Part shown: one piece after another, positions 10,096-22,894 of the stretch
How positions within the stretch are numbered: position 1 is the stretch's first letter
Layout: every line of letters starts with the position of its first letter
From: Botrytis cinerea B05.10
Lineage: Eukaryota > Ascomycota > Leotiomycetes > Helotiales > Sclerotiniaceae
Assembly (NCBI RefSeq): GCF_000143535.2
Contig: NC_037312.1
Span: 1,240,001-1,304,000, forward strand
DNA: 64,000 bases
Direction of reading: 5' to 3'
The notes under the pieces: generated by a model
Seen by the model: the letters and a program-made list of their open reading frames with translations, nothing else
Database searches by the model: none
Told to the model about the DNA's origin: nothing
Program-made: the position numbers and the translations under genes

Positions 10096-13000
10096 ATGGC
10101 ATCCAACCTTCAGACAAAGCGCAATAATCCTTTTGCTAGGTCAGGGACTTTATCACCGGAGCCAGGTGTTCCCAAAGGCAGGCCGAAAAGTGCAATATTT
10201 GCGTCTGCTCCTTTTTCATCACCGACACAAAGTCATCAAACACACAACCGACACCAATCCTACTCCTCGCTGGGAGACATCGTGGCCCCCAACAATAATA
10301 ATAATGTTTCACTAAGATTTCGCTCCAATTCAAAGTCGACTGCTCCCTCTTCAAACACATTTGCGCCTTCATTCATCAATTCGGAAGAGATGCGACTCGG
10401 CGCAGAAACTGTGATGGCAATGGAGGGAGATAATGATTTCTCCGGAAAGAGATATGTTTGGTTAAAAGATCCTCAAACTGCATTTGTTAAAGGGTGGGTA
10501 GTGGAGGAATTGGAAAATAATCATATATTGGTCCAATGTGACGATGGAAGTGTGAGTTTATATGAATGCGTTTTCTCTTCGGGTATAATGTCTGACTGGG
10601 TATTTAGCAACGCGAGGTCGATCCTGAGACTGTTGACAAAGTGAACCCCGCGAAATTCGACAAAGCAAATGATATGGCAGAGCTTACGCATCTCAATGAA
10701 GCATCAGTCGTCCATAATCTTCATATGAGATACCAAGCTGATCTCATTTACACCTATTCAGGCTTGTTCCTGGTCACCATTAATCCATATTGCTCACTAC
10801 CTATATACACGAATGAATACATTAATTTGTACAAGGGGCGAGGTCGGGAAGAAAGCAAACCACACATATTCGCAATGGCAGACGAGGCTTTCAGAAATCT
10901 AGTGGAAGAAGGAGAAAACCAAAGTATTCTTGTAACTGGAGAGTCTGGAGCGGGCAAGACGGAGAATACCAAAAAAGTCATTCAATATCTGGCGGCAGTT
11001 GCAAACTCAGAATCACCATTCAAAAACAAAGTACAGCATTCAACCCTTTCGCAACAAATTCTTCGGGCAAATCCAATTTTAGAAGCTTTCGGGAATGCGC
11101 AGACGGTCAGGAATCACAACTCCTCCCGCTTCGGAAAATTCATTAGGATCGAGTTTACGCGCAATGGTAGTATTGCCGGTGCTTTCATAGATTGGTATCT
11201 CTTTGAGAAATCAAGAGTGGTAAGGCTAAATGCACATGAGCGTAACTATCATGTTTTTTATCAGCTTTTGAAGGGAGCTGATCGCACATTGAAAAATGAA
11301 TTTCTCATTGAAGAATTGGGCGTAGAGGATTTCGCTTATACGCGGGATGGCCACGACACCATCGTTGGTGTCTCTGACAAAGATGAATGGAACTCTTTGG
11401 TCGAGGCGTTTGATGTCATGGGCTTCTCTGAGAACGACCAAATTTCAATTTTACGAACAGTTGCTGCTGTCCTCCACCTGGGCAATATAACTGTCGTGAA
11501 GGAGAGTAGATCAGCCGATCAAGCTAGATTGGCTCCAGAAGCACGTGCACAGGCCGACAAAGTGTGTAAATTGCTTGGAATTCCGCTCGAGCCATTTTTG
11601 AAAGGGTTGTTACACCCTCGAGTAAAAGCTGGACGGGAGTGGGTCGAGAAGGTGCAGACGCCCGAGCAAGTTCTACTCGCAATAGATTCGTTGGCAAAGG
11701 GTATCTACGAGAGGGGTTTTGGTGATCTCGTGACCCGAATAAATCGCCAATTGGATAGGACTGGTATGGGTCTCGATGACTCTCACTTCATTGGAGTCCT
11801 TGATATTGCTGGATTTGAAATATTCGAAGAAAATAGTTTCGAACAACTGTGCATCAACTACACGAACGAGAAGCTCCAGCAATTCTTCAACCACCATATG
11901 TTTGTTCTTGAACAAGAAGAATACGCCCGTGAAAAAATCGAGTGGAAATTTATTGATTTTGGTCATGATCTCAAGCCCACTATTGATCTGATTGAGTTGC
12001 CCAATCCCATTGGTATTTTCTCGTGTCTTGATGAAGATTGTGTGATGCCAAAAGCCACAGATAAATCATTCACGGAAAAACTCCATTCTCTTTGGGACCG
12101 CAAATCTCCCAAGTATCGAGCCTCTAGACTTGGGCAAGGATTCATGCTCACTCACTACGCTGCTGAAGTTGAATATTCAACCGAAGGATGGTTGGAGAAG
12201 AATAAAGATCCAATGAATGACAACATTACAAGATTGTTGGCTGCATCCAGCGATGCACATGTTGCAAATCTCTTCAGCGATTGCTCGGAAGCAGGCGATG
12301 ACTCAGGTGCCATCCGAAGCAGGGTCAAGAAAGGCCTTTTCCGCACAGTCGCCCAAAGACATAAAGAGCACCTATCTTACTTAATGGCCCAGTTGCAATC
12401 GACACATCCTCATTTTGTGAGGTGTATCATACCCAACCACAAGAAGAAACCCAAGCAGCTCAGTGCACCACTTGTGCTCGACCAGTTGCGCTGCAACGGT
12501 GTCTTGGAGGGTATCAGAATTGCACGTACTGGCTTTCCAAACAGACTTCATTTCTCAGAGTTCCGACAAAGATATGAAGTTTTGTGCAGGAACATTTCCA
12601 AAGGGTATCTTGATGGCCAAACAGCGGCTAGCATGATGTTGGATAAACTTCAATTGGACAAGTCATTGTTCCGTGTTGGAATCACCAAAGTCTTCTTCCG
12701 TGCCGGTGTGTTGGCAGAGCTTGAGGAGCAACGTGATGCCGTGATCCGTGAGATTATGACACGGTTCCAATCCCTGGCCCGTGGTTTTACCCAACGACGA
12801 ATTGCCAACAAGCGACTGTATAGAGCGGAGGCAACACGAATCATACAGCGAAATTTCCAAGTTTACATCGACCTTTGTGAAAACCCATGGTGGCGCCTTT
12901 TGGTCAAAATGAAGCCGTTGTTGGGAGCTACGAGAACGTCAGGAGAAGTCAAGAAGAGAGACGAGATGATAAAGCAGCTTAACGAGAAAATGGACCAAGA

Positions 13001-16000
13001 GGCGTTAGAACGCCAGAGACTGGACGAGGAACGACGAAACACCCACACTGAGATGCTAAAGATCCAACAAATCTTGGAAAGCGAACGATCTTTAGCCCTG
13101 GACAAGGAAGAGATCTTCAAACGTCTGCAGCTCCGCGAGATAGAGTTGAGCGATAAGTTGGCTGGTGCTATTGAAGATCAGGAAAAGCTTGAAGATCAAC
13201 TAGATGATTTGCTTCAAGCCAAAAAGCGAGCAGAACATCAATCAGATGAATATCGATCTCAGTTGGAGCAAGCAGGTCACATAATAGCTAAGTTGGAGAG
13301 CGAAAAGCGAGACCTTGCTCAACAGCTTGCTGATCTAGACGATCAATTGAAGGATCTCGCCAAGAAGCAAGCGGATCGAAGCGCACAAGAAGCGCAGCTT
13401 TCCCAGGACGTCCAGTTACTTCAAAGTCAACTAAGCATTAAGGAGAGAAAAGTTCACGACCTTGAGGCGAAGCTTATCAAAAACGATCAAGAATCGGAAG
13501 TCAAGTTGGCTGCAGCAGCGAAGGACCTTCAAGCTTCCAAGTTGAGAGAAAGCAACTTGGCGAGCGAGAACCGCAAAGTACAGAAGCAACTTTCCGATTT
13601 ATCTGCGACATCGACAGGATATGAAGATCTCGTCAGGCGCAAGGAAAGCGAACTGGCTATCCTTCGGTCTGATAACCGTAAATATGAGGCCGAGAAGAAA
13701 AGTTTTGATGAGCAGAAGCGACTACTTTCGACGGAAAAAGAAAACATCGCGAATAGGTTGAGGGAAGTGCAGGCTGAGATGTTCGCTATGAAATCCCAGC
13801 AAGCCAATCTACAAAAGGAAGCTGCCGACGCGAAAAAACTTCTTGATGCTAGACTGACAGAAGATGCTCACGCTGAGCAAAATCGAAAGAGGCTAGAAGA
13901 ACAGATTTCGACCTTGAAACAACAATTGTCTGAAGTACAAAAAGACCTTAGCAAAGAAAGACAATCTCGAGACGATGTTCAACTGCTCGCAGAGCATAAA
14001 TTCCGAGAGCTTAGTGAAAAGTTTCAAGAACTCAATGAGGCTAAAATCATTATCGAAAAGGAATTATATGTTCAACAAGACACTCTTAGAAGAGCAATGG
14101 AGAATAGAGTTTCTGCCGAAAAGGAGCGCAACGAAGCGCGAAATGAAATCAGAAAGCTTAGAGAGGCGAAGATTGCAGCCGAAGAGGCTAGAATACAAGC
14201 TGAAGTAGTCGGAGACCGCAATGCATCACGCCTAGCCCGAGAGCGTGAAGCTAGTTTGAAGAAAGATCTTGAAGCGGAACAAAATCGAGCAAAGTACTTT
14301 GAGACTGAGTGCAGCCGCCTAAATCAGCAAGTTGAAGATCTTAATAAGGTCATGATAGAGTCAGGAGATTTTGGTCTTAAGGTTGATCAGGAAAAGGAGC
14401 GACTTGAACGCGAACTAAACACAGTTCGAAGTCGATTAAATGCGTCTGAAAATGACAATCGTGCTTTACTCAACAAGCTTCAACAAAAAGGTCTCGAGAT
14501 CGCCCGCACGAGCTCTAGAGCAAGTGAATCATCGAGAGGTCAGCTAATAGCAGCCCAGCGAGAGAAAACAAAGGTCGATGAGCAGAACAAGAAACTCAAT
14601 AAACAGCTGGGCGATGTACAAATTCAATTGGCATCCCTTCAAAAGCAAAAAGAAAAGCTGGAACTTAATCTTGAGGATCTTACGCGCGAGGTTGAACGTG
14701 AACATATGAGCAGTAGAAACGCTGAGAAGACATCTTCCACTGTGACAACTCAGTTAGCAGAGGCAAACCGCAAATTGGAAGATGAACGACAGTTGCACTC
14801 TCAGGCTCAATCTAAAAATCGACAACTCCAATCTTTGATTGATACCCGAGATAAAGACATTGTTGAGCTGATGAAAATCGTGGACCCAGAAATGCCTGCA
14901 CCGCCGGTTGTGCAATTAGATGGCAGCTTTGATAAAAGTACATCTGAAAATCCCAATCTTATTTCTCAACTCACTCAGAAAGTCGAGGAGCTTCAACAAA
15001 ATCTCAGAGTTCAAGCTGCTGGTCGGTCGAATGCTGAAGCACAAGTACTTGAATTGCGAAAACGATATGAAGATGAATTTGGTGACCATTCCGAGTGGCA
15101 CACGCCCGGTAGGCCTAAACTTGAGGAACTCGATGCTAATGATGGGACTCGAAATTCATCCCCAACACATCTCAAAAACAAGCCCAATGGCAGACCTTTG
15201 TCGGGTGCGACCCCGCCTAATCTACGCTTCCCAGGCTCAGGTGATGTTGCGCAAGATTCTGGACGCTCCGATCGTACTGCTGATCTGTTAAGTTTTAACA
15301 ATCGCATGGACTTGAAAGCTGACGTGGAAGAACTACAAAACAAATTGCAGCTATCACAAATGGAGAATCGTCATCTGCAAAGCCAGCTTGAGCGTTTCGT
15401 TCCAGGACGAGATATCTTTGAGGATAGTCCGTCAGTACGCCGTGTGCACAAGCTTGAGCAAGCCAATACTCGACTTCATGAAATGCTTGATGATTCTGCC
15501 AAGAAAGTTTCTGCTCTTGAACAGAGTATTCAGACTGGGGAGTTGTCATTCCGCGATATTCAGGCTAAATCTCACGAGGAACTCTTTGAGCTTATCAACA
15601 ATCAAGAAGAAAACAGACGAATTTTGATGTATGCTCACAAAGATGCATTAGTAGACCTCAATGACACGAAGAAAAATTTCGAGGTTCTGAAACACACCCG
15701 GGCAGTTTTGGAGGTTGATCTCCGAGATGCCAAGTCTGATCTTGAGGATATGACTTTGCAAAGAGATCAGGATGCCGCCAGTCGAAATCAGCTTTTGCAA
15801 GAATTTGCCGATCTTCAAATCCGTTTGGATGCCGAATCTTCAAAATTGGCTGATGTCAGTTCTAGTCTGGGTCTCTATAAGAGTAGAGCAGACGAGTACT
15901 TTAGCAAACTTGAGCAGGCTGAAATTGCTGTGTTGAAGGCTTCTAGGGCCGAACAATTTGCCAGATCTCAAGCAAAAGAAGCGGAGGATACATGTGCCGA

Positions 16001-17415
16001 AATCATGTCAGAACGGAAGCAGATGGACGAAGCCATTGAAGATCTTCAAAAACAGAACCAACATTATGAAGAAAAGCTCGAGGATCTTTCCTCTGATCTG
16101 GATGCTGCAGTTCAAGCAAGGAAGCGATTGCAACATGAGCTTGAAGATTACCGAAGCCAACGCGCCATGGAGATTGAAGACAAAGAATCTAGTATGGAGC
16201 AGACTAGAAAGAAATACCAAGCTGAGTTTGCCACTCTCACAAATGAATTGGATATTGCTCGTGAGGAGAAGCTATTCAAACAAACCGAGAATACAAGACT
16301 TCGGGAAGAACTGGATCAGCTTCGATCTAAGTGGGACGATGAAGTCATGAACAGTTCAACATGGTCTAAAGAAAAGGCTCGTCTCGAAGCCACTCTTTCG
16401 GATCTCAATACATCGCGCGATGAAGCCGTCAACGCTCACAATGAAGCTCAAGGCAAAATTGTATCACTATTAGCGCAAGTGCGGAGTCTCAGAACAGATG
16501 TGGACGATGCAGCTGCCGAAAGAGACATTCTCCAGCGCGAGAAGCGCGGCTTACAAGCTCGTCTAGAGGAAGCTAAAGCGGGTCTCGACGATCTTGCAAG
16601 AAGCGATAGCCCTGCGCTACGAAACGCTGCTGGAATGGACCGCGAGATTTTAGAACTCAAATCTAACTTAGCACAACAAGAAGATATTGCAGCTGCCGCC
16701 ATTGGCAAGATGAGACGATCTGAAGCACTTGCATCTGAAATACAGAAAGATATTGTTGCCGAGAGAGAAATGACCGCACAGTTGAATAAAGAGAAGGCTG
16801 CGTTAGAAAAATCACTCAAAGAAACTCAGGTCCGACTATTGGATTTGGAAACTAAAGGCTATTCAAGTGCCAGTCAAGACGTGAGATTCCTTCACGGTCG
16901 TGTCCAAGAGGTGAGAATTTCCTTCCAATATACTTATCATTAGTCTAACATATGAATAGCTCGAAGCCCAACTCGACGAGCAAGAATCTGAACGCAACAA
17001 GTCACAACGTTCCGTAAGAAATGTCGATCGCACAGTCAAAGATCTCCAACAGCAAATTGAGCGCAAAGAAAAGGCCAACACGCAGCTCCAAGAAGATATT
17101 GCCCGCTCGAGAGACAAGGTCGAAAAACTTCTCAAGACAATCGACGAGCTTCAATCAAGTGACTCCACAAATCAACTTTCAGCTCGTAGAGCAGAGCGTG
17201 AGCTAAGGGAAGAGAGAGAAAAGGCTTTGAGATTAGAGCGCGAATTGGAAGGCTGGAAGGCATTGAGAATGCAGAAAGGTCCGGGTGGGAGAATAAGTGC
17301 AAGTGGGACTTGGAGACCAAGTAGCGAATTTGGCTCGGAAGATGCAGGGATTGATATCCCCAAACGAAAAAGTAGCTTGAGTAGGCAGGACAGCATGAGC
17401 AAGGGCTTCTTATGA
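10096..17415 (+). CDS. myoB: Class II (conventional) myosin heavy chain
   Basis: Exons 10096-10551, 10608-16910 and 16960-17415 give 2404 aa (introns 56 and 49 nt, both phase 0). An N-terminal disordered Ser-rich region precedes an SH3-like myosin N-domain (YVWLKDPQTAFVKGWV). The motor follows: P-loop GESGAGKTENT at about residues 263-273, switch I region NxNSSRFGKF (here NHNSSRFGKF), switch II/relay DIAGFEIFEENSFEQLC, and the actin-binding/SH1 region LDQLRCNGVLEGIRIARTGF. One or two IQ-type segments (RFQSLARGFTQRR) lead to the invariant Pro hinge (ENPWWRL), then about 1500 residues of heptad-repeat coiled coil and a short Ser/Arg-rich tail. It would form two-headed actomyosin motors acting in the contractile ring at septation. 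Aspergillus MyoB is the named filamentous counterpart. Start chosen at the first ATG. Confidence 0.97.
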
Positions 17416-18060
17416 TTTCTTATGGTACGATGAAGAATAATGTGATGTAGGGGATCTTCGCGCAGAATCAAGTAGAAATTTAATTCCGGGCGTTTCTGAT
17501 GGGAATAGTAGGAGTAGTGAAGCAGGAAGGAAAAGAGACAATGAAAGGAATGGAGCACGGATTTGTGTATGAATTGTATGCTTTTCGTGTTAGGGGTGTA
17601 TAATATCTTTATGTCCCGGAATGTTTTGGGATGGGATGGGCTGGAATAATACCTATGTAGAATTGTGCGTGTTATGAATGGAAATTTCGGTTTCTGAATA
17701 TCTTGAAGAGACTTCATGGAGATTTGAGTCTGAGTTTGAGTTTTTGCTAGAGATGTGATATGTGAGATGTGAGGGGTATGTGTAAGCACGTTGTGGAAGA
17801 TTTACATTTGCGGCATCACCCTGAGGTCTACTAGAGAATGGGAATTTGTGGTTAAAAAATATTAACAGTTTCCTGATCCCCGATCCATAACCAAAACCAA
17901 CTCTCAAGAAATTGCAGAAGTCGTGATGATGTATCTCTGCAATCCTTGAAGCTCCTTTTTAATTTGTCCGGGTGTACCTATTACTCCAAAACATCCGCTC
18001 TCAACACTGCGGTTACTTTATAGCAAAAGTGGATAGTCATGGTCATACCTATTCATATAG
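17416..18060. other. Convergent intergenic region
   Basis: 645 bp between the stop codons of the myosin gene (+) and the F-box gene (-). It holds only the 3' UTRs as far as I can see. Open frames here are shadows without motifs. Confidence 0.6.
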
Positions 18061-19378
18061 TCAGCTTTGATAATGTATCTCTTGTGGGTAAGCTTTTGGA
18101 GGTACCCACATTCGAAATTCTTCCGAATTGTTCGGTTCTGAGAAGAATAAGATCGGTGCATGTCTTCGCTTTCTCCACTCTTGTTCTCCTTCTTCGATCC
18201 GCTCGTGGAAATCTCTTGCGTGTATCTTCTCCGCATTTACATCATTGAGCCACTGTCTTGTCTGACGTTTGTATATGTTTTCCGCGCGTCCCATGTGTAC
18301 CTTATCGGCATCACCCTGATTGAACGATGCCACGAATTGTCTCTCGTTGTATCTCTCTTTAAGGTGACATTCGAGACAGCCGTGAAAAGTCACACGCTTT
18401 TTAGTATTGGGGTGGGTATGAGTATATCCAAAGTAGGAAAAGGGAATGGCAGTCATGTAACGACGGGCTATTTCATCCTCGCGTTCGAATCCCACGTAAC
18501 TACTGTGCGGAGCAAGTTGTCTGTCCAATACCGGGCGATCGGCGAATGGATGCTTAGGGATAATGACTTCGTGCTGTGAGCGTAGTAATAATTGTCTTTC
18601 GTTGCGGCTCATTGACATTCCATCAACGTACTTGACGTCGCCCAGGGGAACGAGAAGTAGGCGCTGAGAGCTCTTGTACCTATTATAGCCGTATGTACCT
18701 GGAAGCGTTTGCAACTTTGGTGGATTTTGAACCTCGGGCCAAATTTTAATCGCAGATTTGGGACGCTGCAGTCGGATGAAGTCGATATATGGAATGGTCC
18801 TGAGAGAGAGATCATTCCGGAGACAATAAGCGCAAGCCCGCTTGCCTTCAAAGAGTGATAAGAAAGCACCCATGACTTTTTCACCATCCAGACTTTGAGC
18901 CGATTAGCACGTCTTGGTGCCATTGAAGAGATTCCGGTACTTACTGTGTAGGAGGGTCAAAGTTTTCTACGCAGAATTCGCATTCAGGGTTTGTCAAAGC
19001 ATGATGCAACTGGAGCAGAAGGATATGGGATCCCACCCCAGTACTTAAAATAGCGCGCAATGCCTCTGGAACACTTTCGGAAATTTGTTGCCATTCCAGG
19101 GTAGTATCGACTGCGATTCTGCAATATTGAGAGGAACGGCGAATATTCACTAGACTTTCAATGTCAAGATACTTGAGAGTGCGCTGAAAGATCTCCATTG
19201 GCATTTTGACAAGACGACTAATGTTGCGAGCACTCTCAGGGATAACCATAGGGTACTTAAAGGACTTGGTAGTCTTGCTGTCGAGGGGGCATTTTCCTGC
19301 TAATTCTTGGCTTGAGATGAAAGGCTCGTATTTTTCTTCGGATGGAGCTGGAGCTCCAGAACAACAGGTACAAGGCAT
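18061..19378 (-). CDS. F-box domain protein with Cys-pair C-terminal region
   Basis: Exons 19378-18945 and 18892-18061 (intron 18893-18944, 52 nt, donor GTAAGT, branch CTAAT, phase 2) give 421 aa. Residues about 57-100 form an F-box: an Arg/Leu-rich lead, then MPMEIFQRTLKYLDIESL and a SxxxCR-type helix. F-box proteins present substrates to SCF ubiquitin ligases through Skp1. The C-terminal part has Cys-x2-Cys pairs (CAYC, CLEC) and a CTCC/CEFC pair in the N-terminal half, perhaps binding zinc, plus a strongly charged Arg/Glu stretch. The junction reads DPPTHLDGEKVMGAF, supporting the splice. The layout is that of lineage-specific fungal F-box proteins; the substrate is unknown. Confidence 0.8.
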
Positions 19379-21097
19379 CTTGTAATGATATTAGTTATCT
19401 GACTGATTCTTGGGTTAGTACTTTCGTGATGGTACTAATGCTACCAAGAGTATACATCTCTGATGTTATTGAAATCCTCTTGTAACTTATAGCAGTACCA
19501 GCCATTTGCTCAAAGTTTTGGAGCTCTACACTCTCGGGCTACATGAATATTGAACCAACAAACATACGTTATTATCTTGTAAAAGATTCTATGTCAGATC
19601 CTTGAGATGTAGATCTTTTGATAGGAGATGGAGGTGGTATGTCAAGGCCAACTCGAGAGAAGAGTATCTGACCTAACAGATACCAAGGAAGAGGATTGGT
19701 AGGACAACTGTGACAAATAGGTAAGCAAAATTCCTGATAAGCTTAATTGTTCTCAGAGTTATGGAATATGCGGAGGAGTAGACAAGACTTATCAACCTTA
19801 TTAAGATGTTGTAGAAGCGCTTGTAGAAAAGCACACGAATGTGGTGCCTAGAAGTAGGAGGAGGGAGCCGAGGGAAGGTCTAAACATGGACTGTGCATAA
19901 TACCACCTCGGATATTTAATTGTCCGTCTGTGCTCAAAATGCGGGGATAGATCACACTAGTAATCAATACGTATACTAGCATTAACCATATCTCAACCTC
20001 CTTCAAGTCTTCTATACATGATGAGATGAAAGGTACAGATAACCTTCCCTTGATTAAAACTTTTGCTCCACTTCGATTATGTCCACAAGCCCAGGAAGAT
20101 TACATCAACTCTTTATATGTATATGTTGCCAAATTTTAGATAATAATGCCTACCTTATTTCCATGTATGGGCGGTTTATTAGAGGATAAAAGACAAGAAA
20201 ATATCAAACAATCAAGACACATTGAGTATAGTTATGATACTAATGATCTCCTGGTAATTTTTAAGCGAGAAAGGTGTCCGGGAATCAAACTTTCAGCAAG
20301 GAAAACGTTGTTTTGCACCTTCCGCTTGTATGTTAGATATCAAGATATTAATACATCTATGTACACTCATCTAATAGCTATGACATTGGACGAGTGTCCC
20401 TGGTGTTGATTCTCACTGCTAAAATTCAATTGTCTAGATATATGACCTGCCATGTTTGTCTTTGTTTCTCTTGAATTGTTACAATCTTTGTTGCTGTTGC
20501 TACCTCGCCCACTTTCCATTTTCTCAATTATTTGAGTTGATTTTGTGTCAATTGGGAGTTCAGACCCTTTTTCCACTTTTTTATTCATTCAGACAAGAAA
20601 CGAAATCTTCCTGGATCCACAACTAGTGCATATATGAAATTGATAAGGCTGAATGTTCCGTGTCTCAACAGTTTGTGGGGCAAAAGACAATCACAAAGAA
20701 CAAGACACTGCACTAATATTATATGAAAGGCCAGTTATGTTTTCATCCAAAGTTCAGATATCAATAAAGAAGACTGCTCAAGGAGAGATTTTCAAATTCT
20801 AGTGGGGCTCTAAAATTTTACTTGAGTCTTTTGTTGAATTCTATGTTCACCTAGCTTGGTATCATGGCTTCCACAAGGAGTTTTGAGTTTGTAGAATATT
20901 CATCCTTGTTTCTTTCTTTTTTCCTGAGGTCTCTGTAAAAGCCTATACTCAATTTGCATATTCCTCAAAGACTTGAAGCAATCCAACAGGTCTACAACCA
21001 TCTATTCGAAATCCAATTCTAGTTGATCAATCCAGAAGCTTGACTTAATCGACATAAGCCACCAACTACAAAGTAGACTTTTGATATATCCTTTACG
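19379..21097. other. Intergenic region upstream of glycosyltransferase
   Basis: 1.7 kb of AT-rich DNA between the 5' ends of the F-box gene (-) and the GT2 gene (+). It must contain both promoters. The 87-codon ORF at 20146 lacks any motif. I see no element or RNA gene. Confidence 0.5.
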
Positions 21098-22894
21098 ATG
21101 TCTGACCCCATTGTGGAAGAGGTGAGCGATGGAGCTGCGGGAGTTTTTGATACCATTACGAAAACTCAAGAATTTGAGGAACTAAGAGAAGGCCTTAAGA
21201 CTGTTAACCATGGATTGGGCGATCTCTCAGACAGATCTATTTTACAGAATCTATTAACTTTTATTGTCTTCGTCTTCAAGTCACCATTTAACATGATCTC
21301 ATCGTTCCCGTTCCTCGCATATTCGATACCCGCGTCAGTCGCCTCTTTCATAGCTGCACCTTTTCAGCTTTTATTATCGATTCCTGGATTTATTTTACAA
21401 CTTGGGATCGCACTTAATCGAACACTCGCAAGCTTTAGAGCCGGCGTGTTGGCTGCAGGGCTTTTCCTAATATTAGTATCTCTACCAAATAGTAAACTAG
21501 GACGAGGAATGGGAGCACTTCATAATTTTCTCTGCTGGGCACCTGTTTATTCTGCAATCCTGCTCCTTTCAACCAACTCCGAATCCTCACGCGAACTCTT
21601 TGCTACTATCCACGATTTCTTCGCATCCAGTCCCTGGTCAGCAGCTTTTGCCTCCTTTTTTGTCTTTAAGTTCTTGAAGGTAGTCGTCCATCTATTTTCC
21701 TACAACTTTCTCTCAAGCTACAAACTTCCGCCGCTCCACCCATCTGTTGTACCAAGCGATGTTACGGTGATTATAGCAAGCGTTGGTGATTTTGCCGACG
21801 AGATCGTCAGGACTGTCGAATTAATCCTCAAAAATAACCCAGCTAAAATCATAATCTCGACAGTTGGAACCGAAAAACTCATACAAGCTCGCAGAGTTGT
21901 TGAAGAAATAATGAGAGATAAAGGCCTTCCAGGACGAAAGATCGAAGTAATTGCTATTCACCAACCTAGCAAACGCGCTCAATGTGTCCAAGCTTCTCTT
22001 CAGGTCAGAACTGGAATCATTGCCTATGTCGATGATCATGTCTTCTGGCCTGCTAGTTTCTTCCAAAGTGTTCTCTCGGAGTTTGAAGATCCAGCTGTGG
22101 GTATTGTTGGAACTCGCAAACGTGTCATCCGCGATTCTGGAGATAATTGGTCAGATTCCCTTCGCAATTTCTTCGCTTGCATCTACCTTGATCGCCATAA
22201 TTATGAAATGACTTCAACCTACAACATAGACGGTGGAGTATGGGTTATCTCTGGAAGAACGTGTTTAGTCCGAGCAGATATCGTGCAATCAGTCGAATAC
22301 AGAAGAAGATTCCTTTCCGAAACTTTCTTGGGGGCTGGTCCAGCTAATTGCGATGATGATAATTTCACCACCAGATACATGATTAATCATGGCTACAAAA
22401 CTGTATTTCATAACAGACCAGAAGCTCTTATTGAAACAAGTCTAGGCACATCAGGCGGCTGGCCCAAATTCTATCAACAACTTCTCCGCTGGTCCCGATC
22501 AATCTGGCGCTCCCATTCCAAAACCATCTTCATCGATGGAACATGTTGGAAAGTTTGTCCCTGGACTAGCTACGCCATGTTTGTCTCTGGATTGCTTAAC
22601 ATCTCTATTATCTATGATTTTCTCCTGTTCTTCACACTCTTCAAATCCGAATTTTACACCGAGAACAATCATGTTGGTGCATATCTTTTTTGGGCACTAA
22701 TTTTCAGCCGTATGATTAAGCCGTGGCCGTATTACATGCGCAATAAACATGAGATGTGGTGGGCTGTACCAGCAGAACTCCTTTTCGGCTATTTTCATGG
22801 ACTCGTTAGGTTGAATGCGCTCTTGACTTGTCGTGAAATTGGTTGGAGTGGAAGAGATTTGTCGAGTTTGGGATCAGATGTAAAACATCAATAA
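21098..22894 (+). CDS. Type 2 glycosyltransferase (GT2, capsule/hyaluronan synthase-like)
   Basis: Single-exon, 598 aa, integral membrane processive GT2 enzyme. Hydrophobic segments lie at about residues 60-130 and 150-195, and more toward the end (about 495-575). The catalytic cytosolic domain has DVTVIIASVGD at its start and the metal/UDP-sugar motif YVDDHVFWP (Asp at about 312). It also has the DGGVW/SGRTC acceptor region, the CDDDN catalytic segment at about 418, and the product-binding QxxRW motif as QLLRWSR at about 460-466. This architecture matches fungal GT2 proteins related to Cryptococcus Cps1; members in cereal pathogens are reported to be needed for hyphal extension on solid surfaces. 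The polysaccharide made is not established. Start at ATG 21098 (MSDPIVEEV). Confidence 0.92.
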   Translation: MSDPIVEEVSDGAAGVFDTITKTQEFEELREGLKTVNHGLGDLSDRSILQNLLTFIVFVFKSPFNMISSFPFLAYSIPASVASFIAAPFQLLLSIPGFILQLGIALNRTLASFRAGVLAAGLFLILVSLPNSKLGRGMGALHNFLCWAPVYSAILLLSTNSESSRELFATIHDFFASSPWSAAFASFFVFKFLKVVVHLFSYNFLSSYKLPPLHPSVVPSDVTVIIASVGDFADEIVRTVELILKNNPAKIIISTVGTEKLIQARRVVEEIMRDKGLPGRKIEVIAIHQPSKRAQCVQASLQVRTGIIAYVDDHVFWPASFFQSVLSEFEDPAVGIVGTRKRVIRDSGDNWSDSLRNFFACIYLDRHNYEMTSTYNIDGGVWVISGRTCLVRADIVQSVEYRRRFLSETFLGAGPANCDDDNFTTRYMINHGYKTVFHNRPEALIETSLGTSGGWPKFYQQLLRWSRSIWRSHSKTIFIDGTCWKVCPWTSYAMFVSGLLNISIIYDFLLFFTLFKSEFYTENNHVGAYLFWALIFSRMIKPWPYYMRNKHEMWWAVPAELLFGYFHGLVRLNALLTCREIGWSGRDLSSLGSDVKHQ

